This document shows, one piece after another, positions 28,474-41,220 of a stretch of 64,000 nucleotides of DNA. The position numbers were made by a program, and so were the translations under genes. Numbering within the stretch: position 1 is the stretch's first letter; each line of letters begins with the position of its first letter. The stretch is from contig NC_081185.1 of assembly GCF_029867415.1 (NCBI RefSeq), forward strand, positions 131,399,753 through 131,463,752. The letters are read 5' to 3'. Source of the DNA: Vicia villosa. Lineage: Eukaryota; Streptophyta; Magnoliopsida; Fabales; Fabaceae. Below the pieces are notes generated by a model that worked only from the letters and a program-made list of their open reading frames with translations, ran no database searches and was not told the DNA's origin.

Positions 28474-28481
28474 TATTTATA
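28474..28481 (-). promoter_or_regulatory. Candidate TATA box of the PP2C gene
   Basis: The minus strand reads TATAAATA, about 130 bases upstream of the start codon. A start of transcription near 28440-28450 would give a leader of about 100 bases. Confidence 0.55.
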
Positions 28482-28499
28482 TTCAACTAACTGGTAACT

Positions 28500-29329
28500 G
28501 AAAAGTGATGAATCGTAACTGAAACGTAACTGAATTTAACAAACTTTATCGTTCATTCCATATTTTGGCGGGAATTTGTGTTGAGTGTTTGACTATGAGA
28601 TATGTATGATATGGGGAAGATCAATTTTTCTTTTTTTTTTCTTCTTCTCGTTTTTTCGGTAGCCGTTAATTCATTTTATTACTCATTTTAATATTAGTAA
28701 TAATGATAGGAAATGTGTTTTTCTTTTTTATTTTATATAAGACTAATAAAAATAAAATTAATCAAAATATTATATTTACAATTTTATTTTACATTTTTTA
28801 TATGTGAGATGAGTTATCCACTAACAACTGAAATTTTCATGTACATAAGAGTAAAATATCCAACCCCTTGCCACAAAACGTACTTAAGGAGTTGTATCAA
28901 TTCTTTGTAGGTTTTCTTTACACACTTTACTAAACAAAAATAATAATTTAGAATTTGTTTGATTCAGTTTTTGCAAACAAATCAAAAAAATAAGCTTGAT
29001 ATTCTTTTTATATTAACCTCAAAGTTTATTTTTGATGTCTTAATTTAAAAAAAAAATTATATTAATTCCTTAACTTTTAAAATGCATTATTTCATGAAAA
29101 AATAACATATGTATTACACTTTTCAATTACCACATGTATTCTATCAAAAATTTCAAACTACTTATATGACATGATAGATATATTTATATTGGATGACAGT
29201 GTAAAATTTACTATTTTACATTGTCAGTGGGTTTCATCAAACTCTTGTTTTATTTTAAGATTTTAAGTATTATTGATTAAGTTTTATAATATAATATCAT
29301 TAAATGAAAATTTTATTTCAATTTAAAGA
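28500..29329. other. Upstream region of PP2C, no gene
   Basis: AT-rich, with no convincing open frame and no terminal repeats noted. Confidence 0.4.
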
Positions 29330-30029
29330 ATATGTGTGGATAACTGCGGATATTGAGGATTTTACGTTGAAATTAAAATACTTGTGTATGGCGGTGCACA
29401 TTGGTATTATGCGTTGAAATTAAACTCAGATAAATTTAAAAATTTGTGTGTATGACGGTGCGTATTGGTATTATGCAATGAAATTAAACACAGATGCATA
29501 TCGATATGTGCATGGTCATTAAGTGTTGAAATTAAACAAAGGTGCATGTCGATATATGCATTGGAGTTATGCGTGTTCATTTATTAAATGTGGATTGAAG
29601 ACAAAAAGATGTGTAATGGCATGACATAAAGTCGCGTGTTTGCAAAGTTATTTTGTGCGCGTATTTATTGAAATTACCTAAGCATTTTATCAGTTAATTT
29701 CTATTTTGTTGTCTTGTCATAATTAAATTTGTCATGTAACTGACTTTATCAAGAAATGTTACGCAAATGCCAGGTCATAATTGTCTTTTCAAGCATAAAA
29801 TATAACTTTAACTAAAGTCCATCTTATTTGAGTAGACTTAAGAAGTTGGTGAATCAAATCAAATGATTTTGGATTCTGAATCAACTCATTACTACACATG
29901 AGTCGACTAAAGAATATGATTTGTATGTCTTGTCTCAATTTAGGCTATGTGATTCGATTGAAAGCCTTTTATGAATCGACTCACATGAGTAGATTCATGA
30001 ATCGAATCACACATTCTGAAGGTATCTTC
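29330..30029. repeat. Dispersed repeat family, copy 3
   Basis: It has the same blocks as 10080-10900 and 11870-12429. At about 29890-29920 it has ACTACACATGAGTCGACT, an uninterrupted version of the hAT target at 12420/16263. It serves as an empty-site paralogue. Confidence 0.7.
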
Positions 30030-30772
30030 GAAATTTCTACGAACTACTCCTAGTCACCTACGTGTTACCCACGTGGAGGCAACATTCAAACAGAAACGAT
30101 GAGTAATCACAATTCGTTATAAAATATATAAGGAAAAGAAGATTAGTTACAAACAACATTATCATCATATAAAGCACATCATTTATCAACACGTCATACT
30201 CACAACGCTTCACGATAGCACATGAACAACTTTTGTCGTTTGAAGCATCATAAAATCACGCACTTTATAATTATCATTACATCACAATTCATCAATAAAA
30301 CCCATGCAATGTCACATAAGATGTTAATGCAACAATATTGACTCAATGCATGTGGTACCAAACTCTTTGATGAGCACTTGGTCATCACCCTCTAAATATT
30401 CCCACCATATGATCGATTTCCTCTTGGAACCGGAGCACCTCACAAAACGCACTCAAATCGCACAATGGGATTGAAGCACATCACAGACAGACCACCGTCC
30501 AAAAATATGCTATGAATGCATGATACACAACAACGTCATATTAATCTCGATCGCGGCTAGTCAATCGCATCACCATTCACATACTTATCATATAACATGT
30601 TATACATATTTAAAACATACATGTCATCATAGTTTCATCATACATCATCGTTGGCATCACAACAACTTCATAGCAACGTCATAACAAAATCACAACAATG
30701 TCATATTCATCATCAAAATACAACATATCATAGCGTAACAACACAATACAATTCAATCTCATAAACACATAA
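30030..30772 (-). repeat. Ty3/gypsy LTR, left segment (split by an Ogre-like LTR)
   Basis: It resembles the 5' LTR of the young element in layout (CATCA-rich stretch, CATGTGGTACCAA at about 30350). It joins the segment at 36934-37986 across the insertion. The outer left boundary is uncertain and appears truncated. Confidence 0.6.
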
Positions 30773-31628
30773 TGTAGCGGTTAAAAATTAAAAACGAGGC
30801 CATTGGATTGACCCAACTCGTAATTTTAGTGAAAATCATCACTGCGCTTTATTGTTTCCAAAGGAAATAGGAAAATAACGAAATAAAATCCAAAGTAGTT
30901 TTTCAAACAAAAAATTAACAAAAACAAACAGAGATTTAGGGTACGGGGGTTGATTATGCAAGGGGAAGGTGTTAGCACCCCTCACATCTGTGGTACGCCA
31001 CAACAACCTTTTTGAAAATTTGTGTTAAAAGAATTGTATGCAAAAGATGAAAAGAAAGTTTTTTTGGTTTTTATGTATACTCGGCAAGACGTCGCATCTT
31101 GTGTCTACATACCTCCTTAGTACAATGGAGAATTTAGAGCAATTGTAGTTATGCCAAAAAGAAACATGATGGGTTGTTTTAAAATGAAGAGACACTTTGA
31201 ACCTTAGAGGAGAAAACTCAGCTAACGATACTTGAACATGAGAACAAGTGAATTATTTGCATCACAAGTGAAAGAAAGGCTCCAACTTGGATAGAAATCA
31301 ATAAGTATGCCACTAAATATTTCAAGTGGAAAATAATCAACTATATCAATCAATATCACTGGGATAGGGGATTATATCTCCACCATGATGATTACTCATG
31401 CCTAATCCTTAGAAAAAGATTTTAAAAGAAGCATCGAATAGCAAAAGATTTGAAAGAAAGTTTTACTCTCAAAAGAATTTAAAGCTTGCAACCAAAGAAA
31501 GATTTTGAAAAGGAGGGATATATTTTTGAAAATATAAGAAGAGGGGCAAGAGGTGAAGATAATATCCTAAAGCAAAAAGTAAAAGTTAAGGAAAGGAACG
31601 ATCTGACCAATAAAGAAGCCAACACTTG

Positions 31629-33389
31629 CACTATGCCAAACAGGCACATGGACAGCGCTTTTTTTAGCCTTTAGCAGCGCTTAAAAGCGCTGCCTAAGCC
31701 AGCGCTACTATAAGTAAAGGCAACGCTTTGGACTAAGGTAAAAGCGTTGCTATAAGTCACCTTTAGACAGAGCTTTTACTATAAAAGCGCTTTCTTATGC
31801 ACCCCTTTAGACAATGCTTTCACTTTAGACAGTGCTTTGGAAAGTACACCTTTAGCAGCGCTTTCACTTTAGACACCGCTTTCCTATGCACCCCTTTAGA
31901 CAATGCTTTCACTTTAGACAGTGCTTTGGAAAGTACACCTTTAGCAGCGCTTTCACTTTAGACAGCGCTTTTGGTCATCTTTAAGGCATCACTTTAGACA
32001 ACACTTTCTTAAAAGCGCTGTCTATTCCCCACTTTAGGCAACACTTTTCCCACTTTAGACAACACTTTTCCCCACTTCAGACAACGCTTTTCTCTTTAAG
32101 CGCTGTCTATTGTGCATGAAATTTTTAAAAATAATAATTATTTTCACTTAATAATATAACATAGTATAGTATGTGAACTAAAATTACATTACTATTTTTT
32201 TCATACAAAATTTCTTCAAATGAAAACTAATCACTATTTTCAGCAACCACTTCTATTTAATCTGGATCACTTTATTTCTTCATATAAAATGTTCTTCAAA
32301 TGAAAAATAATCACTTTATTCAATTCAATAACATAAAGCAAGTATCTTTACATAATTACATTAATAAAATACAATTTCTTGTGTTACTAGTTGCAACAAT
32401 AAACATTAAACCTTGATTATACAATTCATAATCTAATTTAATTCATTTAAAATAGAAAAATAAAAACAACTTCCATATTTTTCTTGATCAATCAATCATA
32501 TAGACCCTCTTGCTCCCAAATATCAGCATGAAAGTTAATCATTTCCTATATAAAAATATTATAATCATTCATTAATATGTAACCACATTTATCTTACTAG
32601 AATTTCAAATTTAAATAATTGAAGAACCATATTTTTGAAAATTATCATACTCTTAGAAGAATAGGTTGGGGAAAAGACTTATTGTTTCCAAGTAGATCTT
32701 CATATGTAGCATTTGAAATGTGGAACATGAATTCAGTAAGAAATTAACAAACAATATAAACTTTTTATCTATACTAATGATTCGCCAATCAATTTTACAG
32801 TTGGCCCAAAATCACACACCTGAGCATGATCATCAACTCTCAAATCGCAAACCCAGTAGCATGATCATCGCCAAATCGTGAGACATCACGTTCAACAACA
32901 TCAAACCAACAAAAGCATTCAACAAACAAATATGCAAAACGATCAGAGTTGATGAAGAACCGAGATGGAGGGGAACGTCGTAGATCGAGTGAGAGCTGGG
33001 CTGGAACAAAGATGAATGAACCCTAATCCCTTTTCAACTTTTATTTAGTTTTTTTATTTATTATTTTATTATTAATTTTTTTATAACTTTTCAATTTTTA
33101 TTTAGCAGCGCTTTTGAGATATTTTTTTTAATTTATTTGACTTTAGACAGCGCTTTTGAGAAGCGCAGGCTAATGTGGTCCTTTACCAGCGCTTTTTAAA
33201 AATCGCTTTCTAAAGGAACTCTTTTAGCCGCGCTTTTTAGAAGCGTTGTCTAAGGTCGGCCTTTTAGCAGTGCTTTTACTCATTTTCGTATGCAGTTTCT
33301 GTGTTTTATTTTTTATTTTACTTATAGCAGCACTTTTGTATAAAAGTGTTGTCTAAGGTGTGCTGTCTAAAGGCCTTTTTGGCATAGTG
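31629..33389. mobile_element. Non-autonomous CACTA (En/Spm) transposon, 1761 bp
   Basis: The ends are CACTATGCCAAACAGGC and, inverted on the right, CACTATGCCAAAAAGGC. They are flanked by the 3-bp duplication TTG (31626-31628 and 33390-33392), as expected for CACTA elements. Both ends carry many subterminal copies of AGACAGCGCTTTT or AGCAGCGCTTT in both orientations (about 31655-32115 and 33105-33370), the usual transposase-binding arrangement. The middle is AT-rich and encodes no transposase. Confidence 0.93.
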
Positions 33390-35342
33390 TTGACATGAAG
33401 CCAACATAAACATTCATTTTCTTTGGACTCAACTCAAAATATAGCAAATAAATCATTTGAACTAAAATGACTAGAGCTCCAAGATAATAATCCCATTTAG
33501 CATTGCTTCAAGAATCATGTTTTTTTGCCTCAAATGAAATTGCCTCAGATAAGAATTCAAAGCTTTTATATCAAACAGAACACCTGCACATAGACAAAAC
33601 AACCAGTACAGACAAGAAAGCTAAAAGAAATTCCAAGGCCTCAAATGAAATGGTCCCAGATGAAGGGTTCTAAGGTCCAGATGCTAATTCAAAGTCCGGA
33701 AGTCTAACTCCTTGAGCAAAGGATAATAACCATAGTCCAAAGTCAACAATTAAGTCTTTTTAGGGTTTTCTTTTTATTTAAGTGTTTTACACCAACAAAC
33801 AAAATAAAATCTTAAGTGAGCAAAGAGAAAATAAGTGCTCAAGTGAGCAAAAGGAAAAGGGCACAAAATTAAAATGCAATGAATGGTAAATGACACTGAA
33901 ATAAAGAGTGGAAATATAAATTGCAAAATAATAATGAACTTATATAGTATTAGAGATGATAATTCAATTCGGGACAAATTTAGTACTATGTTAAGCAAGC
34001 GTAAGTGAACTTATATAGAAGTTACACCTATCAGAGACCGATAAATAACAATTAATGTGTTTAAGAACAAGTTGGAGAAATGATATGGAAGATCATTCTC
34101 TTAAAACTTACAACACGTGTAAAACACACAAAAAATGATCAAGACAAAGTCAAGGAGCTTACAAGATCATTACATCAATCAAAACCTTCTTAGTACCTAG
34201 GATAAACTTATCATCAATCCAAAGCACTTAAAATAATCTCATGATAAGATTAAAGTAGATTTGAAATGATGAAAGTTCATCAATACCAATCCAACCCTGA
34301 TTGAACAATGATGAATTCGTACGTCTAATTGATCAAAAGTCAAAGAAGAAAGGGACTGAGATAAAGTGGGAAGGGAATGAATCAAACATAAAACCATAAG
34401 TCTAGATGAATTTTCCTTAGTCATTAAGGGAGTTCATCTTGATGATTCATTAGAGGAATGGTAAAACCATAACCTCCACATAATGAATGTATCAAGACTT
34501 GCACCAATGAGACAAGAGAAAAGAGATGAAGAGAAAGAGAATCGGATCAATAACTCTCACCAAAATGGACCACCAAGCATCAAATCAAAATAAAAGTTTA
34601 AAACAAATTTTAAATGGATTTTTAAAAAAATATGAACCAAAATTCAAACCAAACATCTAAACATCAAATAAATTCAAACCAAAGATCACCATGGGTTAAG
34701 GACCATCATAAGATTATTTCCAAAATTTTCCAGAATTTTTAGACACTTAAAAATAGATTTAAAGCATTTAAAACATGAGGAAAATGAGAGAAAATATTAA
34801 AAATATAAAATGATACAATAAAAATATGGGAAAATATTCATAAAGTAAAAAATATTTCAAAGTATTTTGGTTTCTTTTTCATGATTTTTTGAATTAAAAT
34901 GAAAGAGTTATGAATTTTTGATGAAAAAAGAAACAAAATAAGAACTAAAATAAAATTAGAAAACTATAACAAACAAGGAGCGTTGGATCCACTTCATTAA
35001 TTGATGTGGAATGATCCAATGGCCATAAGCTTGCAGCGCATCATAGACCTCAGCCAACAGAAACACACAAAGCAAATAAAAGTCAAACCAATCAGATTAA
35101 AATAATTGGCTCCATGTCATTGGTTATGAAGACTAAACCGAGGAGCTTCAATGGAAGCACGATTTGAATTGCTAATGGTCTGGTTAGCTTCAATGAAGGC
35201 CAAGGAAGCTAATTGAATGGAGAATTTGAGTGATTGAGGTGTGGAGATTAAAAATCAAATTATAAGCTTAAGAGTTCGAATGGGATCTTAGCAGGGGTAT
35301 TCTGGCTATCAAAAGCTTCAGAAATGAGAGGATAATGATCCT

Positions 35343-35351
35343 CTATTTATA
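35343..35351 (-). promoter_or_regulatory. TATA box of the Ogre-like LTR
   Basis: TATAAATAG on the minus strand. The equivalent box occurs in LTR 50399-54546 at 50860 and in the fragment at 38220. Confidence 0.6.
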
Positions 35352-36933
35352 TCTGAGCTCATGGAATCAAGAAGCATGTGAAATGATGAGAAATTGAATG
35401 AATTCGTGTGAAGGTCGAAGCATGAAATGTGTGACTTGCAATTCACCCAAAACACAGCTAAAACTTGAGTTTCAAGACACTGACAATCTTGTGGAAGGTT
35501 TCTAATAATGTTTAGATCAATATTGAACCTTACTTCGTCTAATTAACCAAGTTTCAAATGAATTTGCAAACTAATCATGGTGGAATTTTCAATTTTGAGG
35601 TCCCTTGTTCATCAATACACAACTCACAATGTAAAAGGCTCTTTGATGTCATTATTTTCGCAATTGAAAAATCTTACTACAAGGAATACAATTTGCCAAT
35701 AAAGTTTCCAATTCAAAATTTGAGCACAAAGGTATGCATCTTTGAAATAAGGAAAAATTAACTAATTTTTATACTTAGAAAAATTCGAAGTATAGAGCTC
35801 CAAAATGACCTATAATACTTTGCAGAATTCCAAGGTCTTCATTAATGATTTAGATCTTGATCCTTGAATATGATTTGAAGATCGCATCAATAAGAGTTCA
35901 TAGCAAAAATAGGCACTAAAAAATGTTGAGAAATGAGCAAGTTATGATTATGGGAAGTTGATGAAAAAATCTTAAAAACTCCATAGATGACCTATAATGT
36001 TTTGCGATTTTTCATGACCTTCTACTCAAAATTAGCTCCATAACATTGAATTTATTTGAATTATACTCACTCAATTTTATTGTGCAAAAAGAGTGGGCTC
36101 AAAATGATAAAAATTGAATAAAGTTATGACACAAAATTCTTTGGGCTTTCAAGGAGGACCTATAATTTCTTCACATCTTTGATGGCTTTCTTCATAAAAT
36201 TATCTCTTGACTTGTGAAGAGAAGTTGTTTATGATGTCAAGGAGAGTGATTTGAAAAAAAATAAGCCCTCCAAAATTTTGAAAATTGAGAGAGTTATGCC
36301 CTTTTGACCATAGAATCAAGAACTTGCCAAATTAGGTTAAACACCTTAAATCAACTTTGAATCTTTTGAATTTTGCTTGCACTATAAGGCAATAGAAGTA
36401 CACATAACCTTGGAATGATGTTATCTTGAATAAAACTTGGTGATGTGGCTCATATACTGATGAAACTTGTTGAAGAAGGCATGGAAATAAACACATGAAC
36501 CTATGGAGTTTATTGATGAATCAAGCCACATGATCTTGAGATGAACTTGATCAAATGAAGTTGAAAGATGTTCAAAACACAACACTTTGATAATAAGAGT
36601 GTTTCTTCGAAGTTTAAAACCAAATAGCTTCCATGAATGGCCAGTTACTTGAGGGTTGATCCTCAAAACCCTGATTTAGGAGAGGAGGTGAATGCACTTG
36701 GCTCAACACCTACAATGTACAAAATATTGAAGGACACAAGATATCTTTCTATATTTTGGTTAGAAATTAGTATAAAACAAATATTCATAATATAATCAAA
36801 CATGGGTGCTTGATGATCCCTCAAAGGCAAGATGAGCACAAAACCAAGGGTCATTCTCAAGATTATGATATTTATGTGTTGTATGAATGTAAAAATGATT
36901 GAGTGATCTTAGGGTAAAAATTATGGTATAACA

Positions 36934-37986
36934 CATAGGTATTGGAATCATACACCAAAACATCTCATATGACTCAATTATATCGTAGGTTTGTGCGTCA
37001 TCTTCCCAACGCTTCGAACGACACGTCAAACAGCATCCCGAGACTCCAATTACAACATTTTAAAGAAAATGGTACAGACTGCTCGCCTCGACCTCGCCTG
37101 GCGCCCTAGGAGCGCTCTGCTCATCTGGTGAAATGGGAAATGAAGGCCCTCGCAGCTTCATTCGCCCTGCGAAATGAGCCATTGGGATTTTTCGCTACTT
37201 CATTCTCCCGGCGACGCCGGAGCGACTGGCTCACTCCTAGCTCGCTTGACGTAATTAGCGAGTTCCGCAACTTCGCAGTCGCGTTTTCGCTGCCGTTCCA
37301 GGCCATATAAAATTTGGTTACAAGTATCAATTAAGTCCCAATTGCATAATAATCATCATATATCTCAGGCTAACATCAAAGCATATCATATTATACGTCA
37401 CATACAACAAATCATGGTATACCAACATCTCCATCAACAATTCATCATTACAAACATCATCATCATAAACAAATTCATCAATATAAACATCATCATCAAC
37501 AATTTCATCATAATTCCATCAATTCACCATACCAGGCAACACCTACATCTACCTCAAACCCCTATCAATCATAATAAATCGGGATTACCCCCTTACCTTG
37601 AATTTCCTAGCAATTGGTATTTTCTTCACGTTCTACCGAAATCCCCATTTTGAGCCCAAGCCTCTCCTTTCACGTCTTTTCTCCAAAACTTCACGATTGC
37701 ACAGAATGAATCCTCTCTCTCTCTCTCCACCTTTTTACTCAGTTACCCCTAGGACCCTTTCTATTCTATTCTCATTATACCCTTACTCAAATATCCTTAA
37801 TTTATCTATTTTATTGTTATTATTACTATTAATCTAAATAATAGAACTTAATTATTTAAATCAAAACTATTCTAACTCACTCTAATCTACTACTACCCCA
37901 CAACATACCCCACACACATCATACATTATACAAATTCATCAATAACTCACGAATAATTAAATAATTCTAAATTTTAGGGTGTTACA
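36934..37986 (-). repeat. Ty3/gypsy LTR, right segment
   Basis: It ends AGGGTGTTACA at 37986, so the minus strand starts TGTAACACCC. It has the usual Ty3 LTR order: CAACGCTTCGAACGACACG near 37009, then a GC-rich palindrome array, then a CATCA-rich stretch, then an AT-rich terminal part. It is split from 30030-30772 by the Ogre-like solo LTR. Confidence 0.75.
37082..37300. repeat. GC-rich short-palindrome array in the LTR
   Basis: Blocks such as CTGGCGCCCTAGGAGCGC, CCGGCGACGCCGG and repeated CTCGC/GCGAG half-sites cluster here. It lies at the same position in the LTR as the arrays at 6857 and 21620. Overlapping open frames on both strands are byproducts of its GC content. Confidence 0.65.
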
Positions 37987-38130
37987 CATATCCATATGTG
38001 CATTGAAATTTGCGTGTGTTCAATATTTACATGTGCATTGGAAACAAAAAAAAACTATAATGGCATGACATAAAGTCGTGTGTTCGCATAGATATATTAT
38101 GTGTGTATTTATTGAAATTGCATAAGCTTT
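37987..38130. repeat. Fragment of the dispersed repeat family
   Basis: It matches part of the 29480-29690 copy (GTGCATTGGAAACAAAA, then GGCATGACATAAAGTCG). Confidence 0.7.
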
Positions 38131-38950
38131 AATGGAGTTTTAAAGAGCAATTCTAAGTTGCAGAGAGTTTGGAGGGATTTAGAGTGTGTTGAGGTGTGTT
38201 AAATGATGTTGTTGAGGCCTCTATTTATAGGAGATTATGGAGGAATCAAGGATGAATTTTCCACAACTTTGAGTTTCATGGTTTGGTAGAAATGCAACTT
38301 GAAGTTTCATGGAATCCCAAGACAAGGTACAAGGCTCCTCTAGGGTTGTTGGTACTTTAGAGGTGTTGCTTTTGAGCATCAAAGTTGTTTGAGTTCAGAA
38401 GAAACAATGTAGGAGCTCAAGATAAGTGGACTTTGTGATTAAAGCTTCTTTATGCAAATGGAAGTGTAATTGTTTTGGCAAAACACTCCATAAATGGTAT
38501 GAACTCTTGAATAATGCTTCAAATCAATGTGTCATGCCTCAAAAACTTGTGCAATATTCTGATTAAGGAGATATTTACAAGTAATATGGCATGCAATCAA
38601 TGGATATGCGGATTTGGTTTATGATTTGCTCAAGTTCATATCTTGCAAATGACCTATAATTCAGGTTTGAAAGGCCAACTTCATCTCTCTGAATCTCATA
38701 TCTCACACACGCTATGAATGAGTTCTTGTACTTTTTGGAAAGTAAAAAACATCCTCTACAACTTTCATGTTTGGAGTTTTTCTGAATTCAAAAGGAATCA
38801 TTGTTGAAAATAGCCTCAAATTCAAACATTTCTTTGGATCAAAACTGCCTTGTAAATTTCTCTAAGTGTTTTCATTTGGGACATCATCTTCATGCGATCC
38901 TGCATTTTATATTTAATACTCATAAGGTACTCGATCATAATTGACATAAT
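38131..38950 (-). repeat. Fragment of an Ogre-like LTR, minus strand
   Basis: It contains a minus-strand TATAAATAGAGG box at about 38220 and wording typical of the LTR interior (GACCTATAATTCAGG near 38651). Both ends are missing. Confidence 0.5.
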
Positions 38951-39010
38951 CAAGCCATCACAAATACACCGAACAAAAAATAAATCATATTAATAGTAAA
39001 ATAATAATAA

Positions 39011-39543
39011 GGGTTAAAAACGTTTTTAGTCCCTATAAATATGCGATCCTGCATTTTTAGTCCCTATAAAATTTTCCTTCAATGAATGGTCCTTCTAAAA
39101 TTTTTATGCATGCAATTTTAGTCCCTACTATTGTTTAAAATTTTAAAAATTGTTTAATTACCCTTTAATTTTTAAATTTTTGAATAATTTTTTTTTATAT
39201 ATGTTTAGAATACTGTAAAATATTTATTTACCAAGTTTTAAAATTTTTTAAAACGAGAAGAATTAAATATGAATATTTCAAATTTCAAAAAATAATGATA
39301 AAAGTAATGAAAATCTCAACTTAGAAATTAAATTTTGAGTTTCTTTTTTTTTTCAGGAACTTTTTAAAATATTATGAATATGTCTGCAAAATAATCATTT
39401 TAGAATACACATTGGTTTGACAGTAGGGACTAAAACCAGGTGCATAATAATATTTTTATAAGGACCATTCATTGAAGAAAAATTTTATAGAGACTAAAAA
39501 TGCAGGGTCGCATATTTATCGGAACTAAAAATGTATTTAACCC
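39011..39543. mobile_element. MITE with GGGTTAAA ends (533 bp)
   Basis: Inverted ends of about 85 bp with few mismatches: GGGTTAAAAACGTTTTTAGT on the left, GGGTTAAATACATTTTTAGT on the inverted right. It is flanked by TAATAATAA on both sides (39002-39010 and 39544-39552). A 9-bp duplication would fit a Mutator-like origin, but the flank is a microsatellite, so its length is ambiguous. The family, with TTTTTAGTCCCTATAAA ends, is common in legumes as I recall it. Confidence 0.85.
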
Positions 39544-39552
39544 TAATAATAA

Positions 39553-40615
39553 TAATAAGGTATGATTATTATTAATATAACATAGTATTTATTATAAAAA
39601 ATAAATTTAATTATCTACTAAATAAAATTTATATAATTATATTCATGATAGAGTAGATTATAATTTTTTAAATTAAGTTTGATCATATTTTATTTAAAAT
39701 AAAAATTTTATTAACTAAAAACAAGAAAATATCACAAATTTCTCCATAATTATAACATGAGATTGAAAATAATTATGACTAGTCTAAAAGACTATGATAT
39801 TCATCTTTTTTTATAAAGTCGTTGAAAATTTAATCGCGAGAACTTAGACAATATTATGTCAAAGGTTATGAATCAAATGTAAATCTTTACATAAAAATAT
39901 AAGATTTTATTTTAATATAAATAAAAATAATGCAATTTAAATTGCCTTAATAACTGCTAAAAAAATAATTGCAATAATTATATTTTCAAGTGAACACATA
40001 TCTATCAATAATTGCAATAATATATTCTATAAATTTGAAATAGTGTATGATTCTCAGATTAAATATCATCAAATATTTAAAAATTTAACAAAATAATTTC
40101 AAATCTAAAAATTCAAAAATACAATTTTTAAAAAGTCAAGTTCAAAAAAAAAGTCAAATCGTATTAAGTTTTGTTAAATATGTTAATCGAATGAATTTTA
40201 AGGATTATGTTTAAATAATTAAACACATAAGGACAGAGACTTTTTATTAAATTTAATTGAATGGTTTAATTCATTCTATTAATCAGACATAAAATTTAGT
40301 CAACTAATTCATCAATAATTAATATTTAAATATTAAATAACTAAATATAATATAATTTATTTATTAATTAGTCATGTCAATTTATAATTAATTAATTTTA
40401 TAGGCTAGTCAAGTTTACGAGAACAGAGTCCCTTTAATACTAGTTTGTATTATTTTTAATTAAAGTTTCATATAAACTTTTTTTTGAAAAAAATATAGAA
40501 GGTAAATCACTTTTTTTTAAATATATAGTAGTAGATTGGATTTAAAATTTTTTTCAAATAAATTTTCTAAAATTGTAAAATTTATAAATTATCAACAAAT
40601 TTAAACTACAAACTA
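39553..40615. other. AT-rich spacer
   Basis: No open frame or repeat boundary of note is visible. Very AT-rich. Confidence 0.4.
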
Positions 40616-40767
40616 ATTTCCTGAATGCCGCAGTATATCAAGAGTGAAAACCGGACAAATTAAACAGTGATTGTACGTTAAAAACCAAGAAAATCCCTTG
40701 ATTCCCATATAACCAAACCAGAAGAGTTTAGAATCTATTTTCCACTTTTTTTCTCTCTATCTATCTC

Positions 40768-40775
40768 TATAAATA
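40768..40775 (+). promoter_or_regulatory. TATA box of the first small gene
   Basis: TATAAATA, 83 bases before the start codon, within a promoter block conserved with the second copy (TATA at 57055-57062). Confidence 0.75.
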
Positions 40776-40857
40776 CACCTCTTCACATAACCAATAACCA
40801 CTTCTACTAAGAAAAAAAAATAAGATACTCCAAAAACATTCTTAGTTTCACTCTTTG

Positions 40858-41157
40858 ATGGCTGGTCTTCAACAATACAACTTTTTCCCCACTGATCTCT
40901 TCTACCCTCGTCCACAACCTCAACAATCTACTGCTTCTCCCACCGTGCTTCCTCTCCAAACACCAAACACTGAAGATCATCGTCAGGATCAGCAGCAACA
41001 ACCAGATAGTACCATGATCAAAACCATCCCTTCAACTTCTTCTTTGGTTTGCACCCACAAGGCACAATCTTTTGATGTTGTTGACAATAGCAAATCAAAA
41101 TTGTCACCAAACCCCCTCTCTTTGATGGTTTGGATTGATGAAGAAGATGAAGAATAG
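40858..41157 (+). CDS. Small acidic-tailed plant protein, copy A (99 aa)
   Basis: An intact single-exon frame starting MAGLQQYNFFPTDLFYPRPQ and ending SLMVWIDEEDEE. There is a Pro/Gln/Ser/Thr-rich low-complexity middle, no signal peptide and no membrane segment. The second copy at 57177-57479 keeps the frame, start, stop and both conserved ends, with differences concentrated in the low-complexity middle. Conservation of coding frame between two copies and a shared TATA-containing promoter support a real gene. I recognise the N-terminal MAGLQ..FFPTD..YPRP pattern only as an uncharacterised plant protein type, and the function is unknown. Confidence 0.8.
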   Translation: MAGLQQYNFFPTDLFYPRPQPQQSTASPTVLPLQTPNTEDHRQDQQQQPDSTMIKTIPSTSSLVCTHKAQSFDVVDNSKSKLSPNPLSLMVWIDEEDEE

Positions 41158-41220
41158 ATCTCTAAAGCCTTTTTTTGAATGAGACAAGACAACCTTGTAG
41201 TTCTCATGTTTTAGTGTATA

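Larger units (their letters stand above)
30773..36933 (-). mobile_element. Ogre-like solo LTR on the minus strand, interrupted by a CACTA element
   Basis: The minus strand begins TGTTATACCATAATTTTTAC at 36933, a decayed form of the Ogre-type start TGTCATACCCCAAAATTTGC, and ends CCGCTACA at 30773. It is flanked by CATAA (30768-30772) and CATAG (36934-36938), a near-perfect 5-bp target duplication. Without the CACTA insert it is about 4.4 kb, in the range of Ogre LTRs. There is a TATAAATAG box on the minus strand at 35343-35351. A GGAAGGTGTTAGCACC block lies near 30963. No interior or second LTR is present, so it is a solo LTR left by recombination. Confidence 0.75.

Noticed and set aside
32940..33010. 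A coding exon inside the CACTA element
   Set aside because: A short coding-like stretch (GAGATGGAGGGGAACGTC) but no sustained frame or splice pattern.
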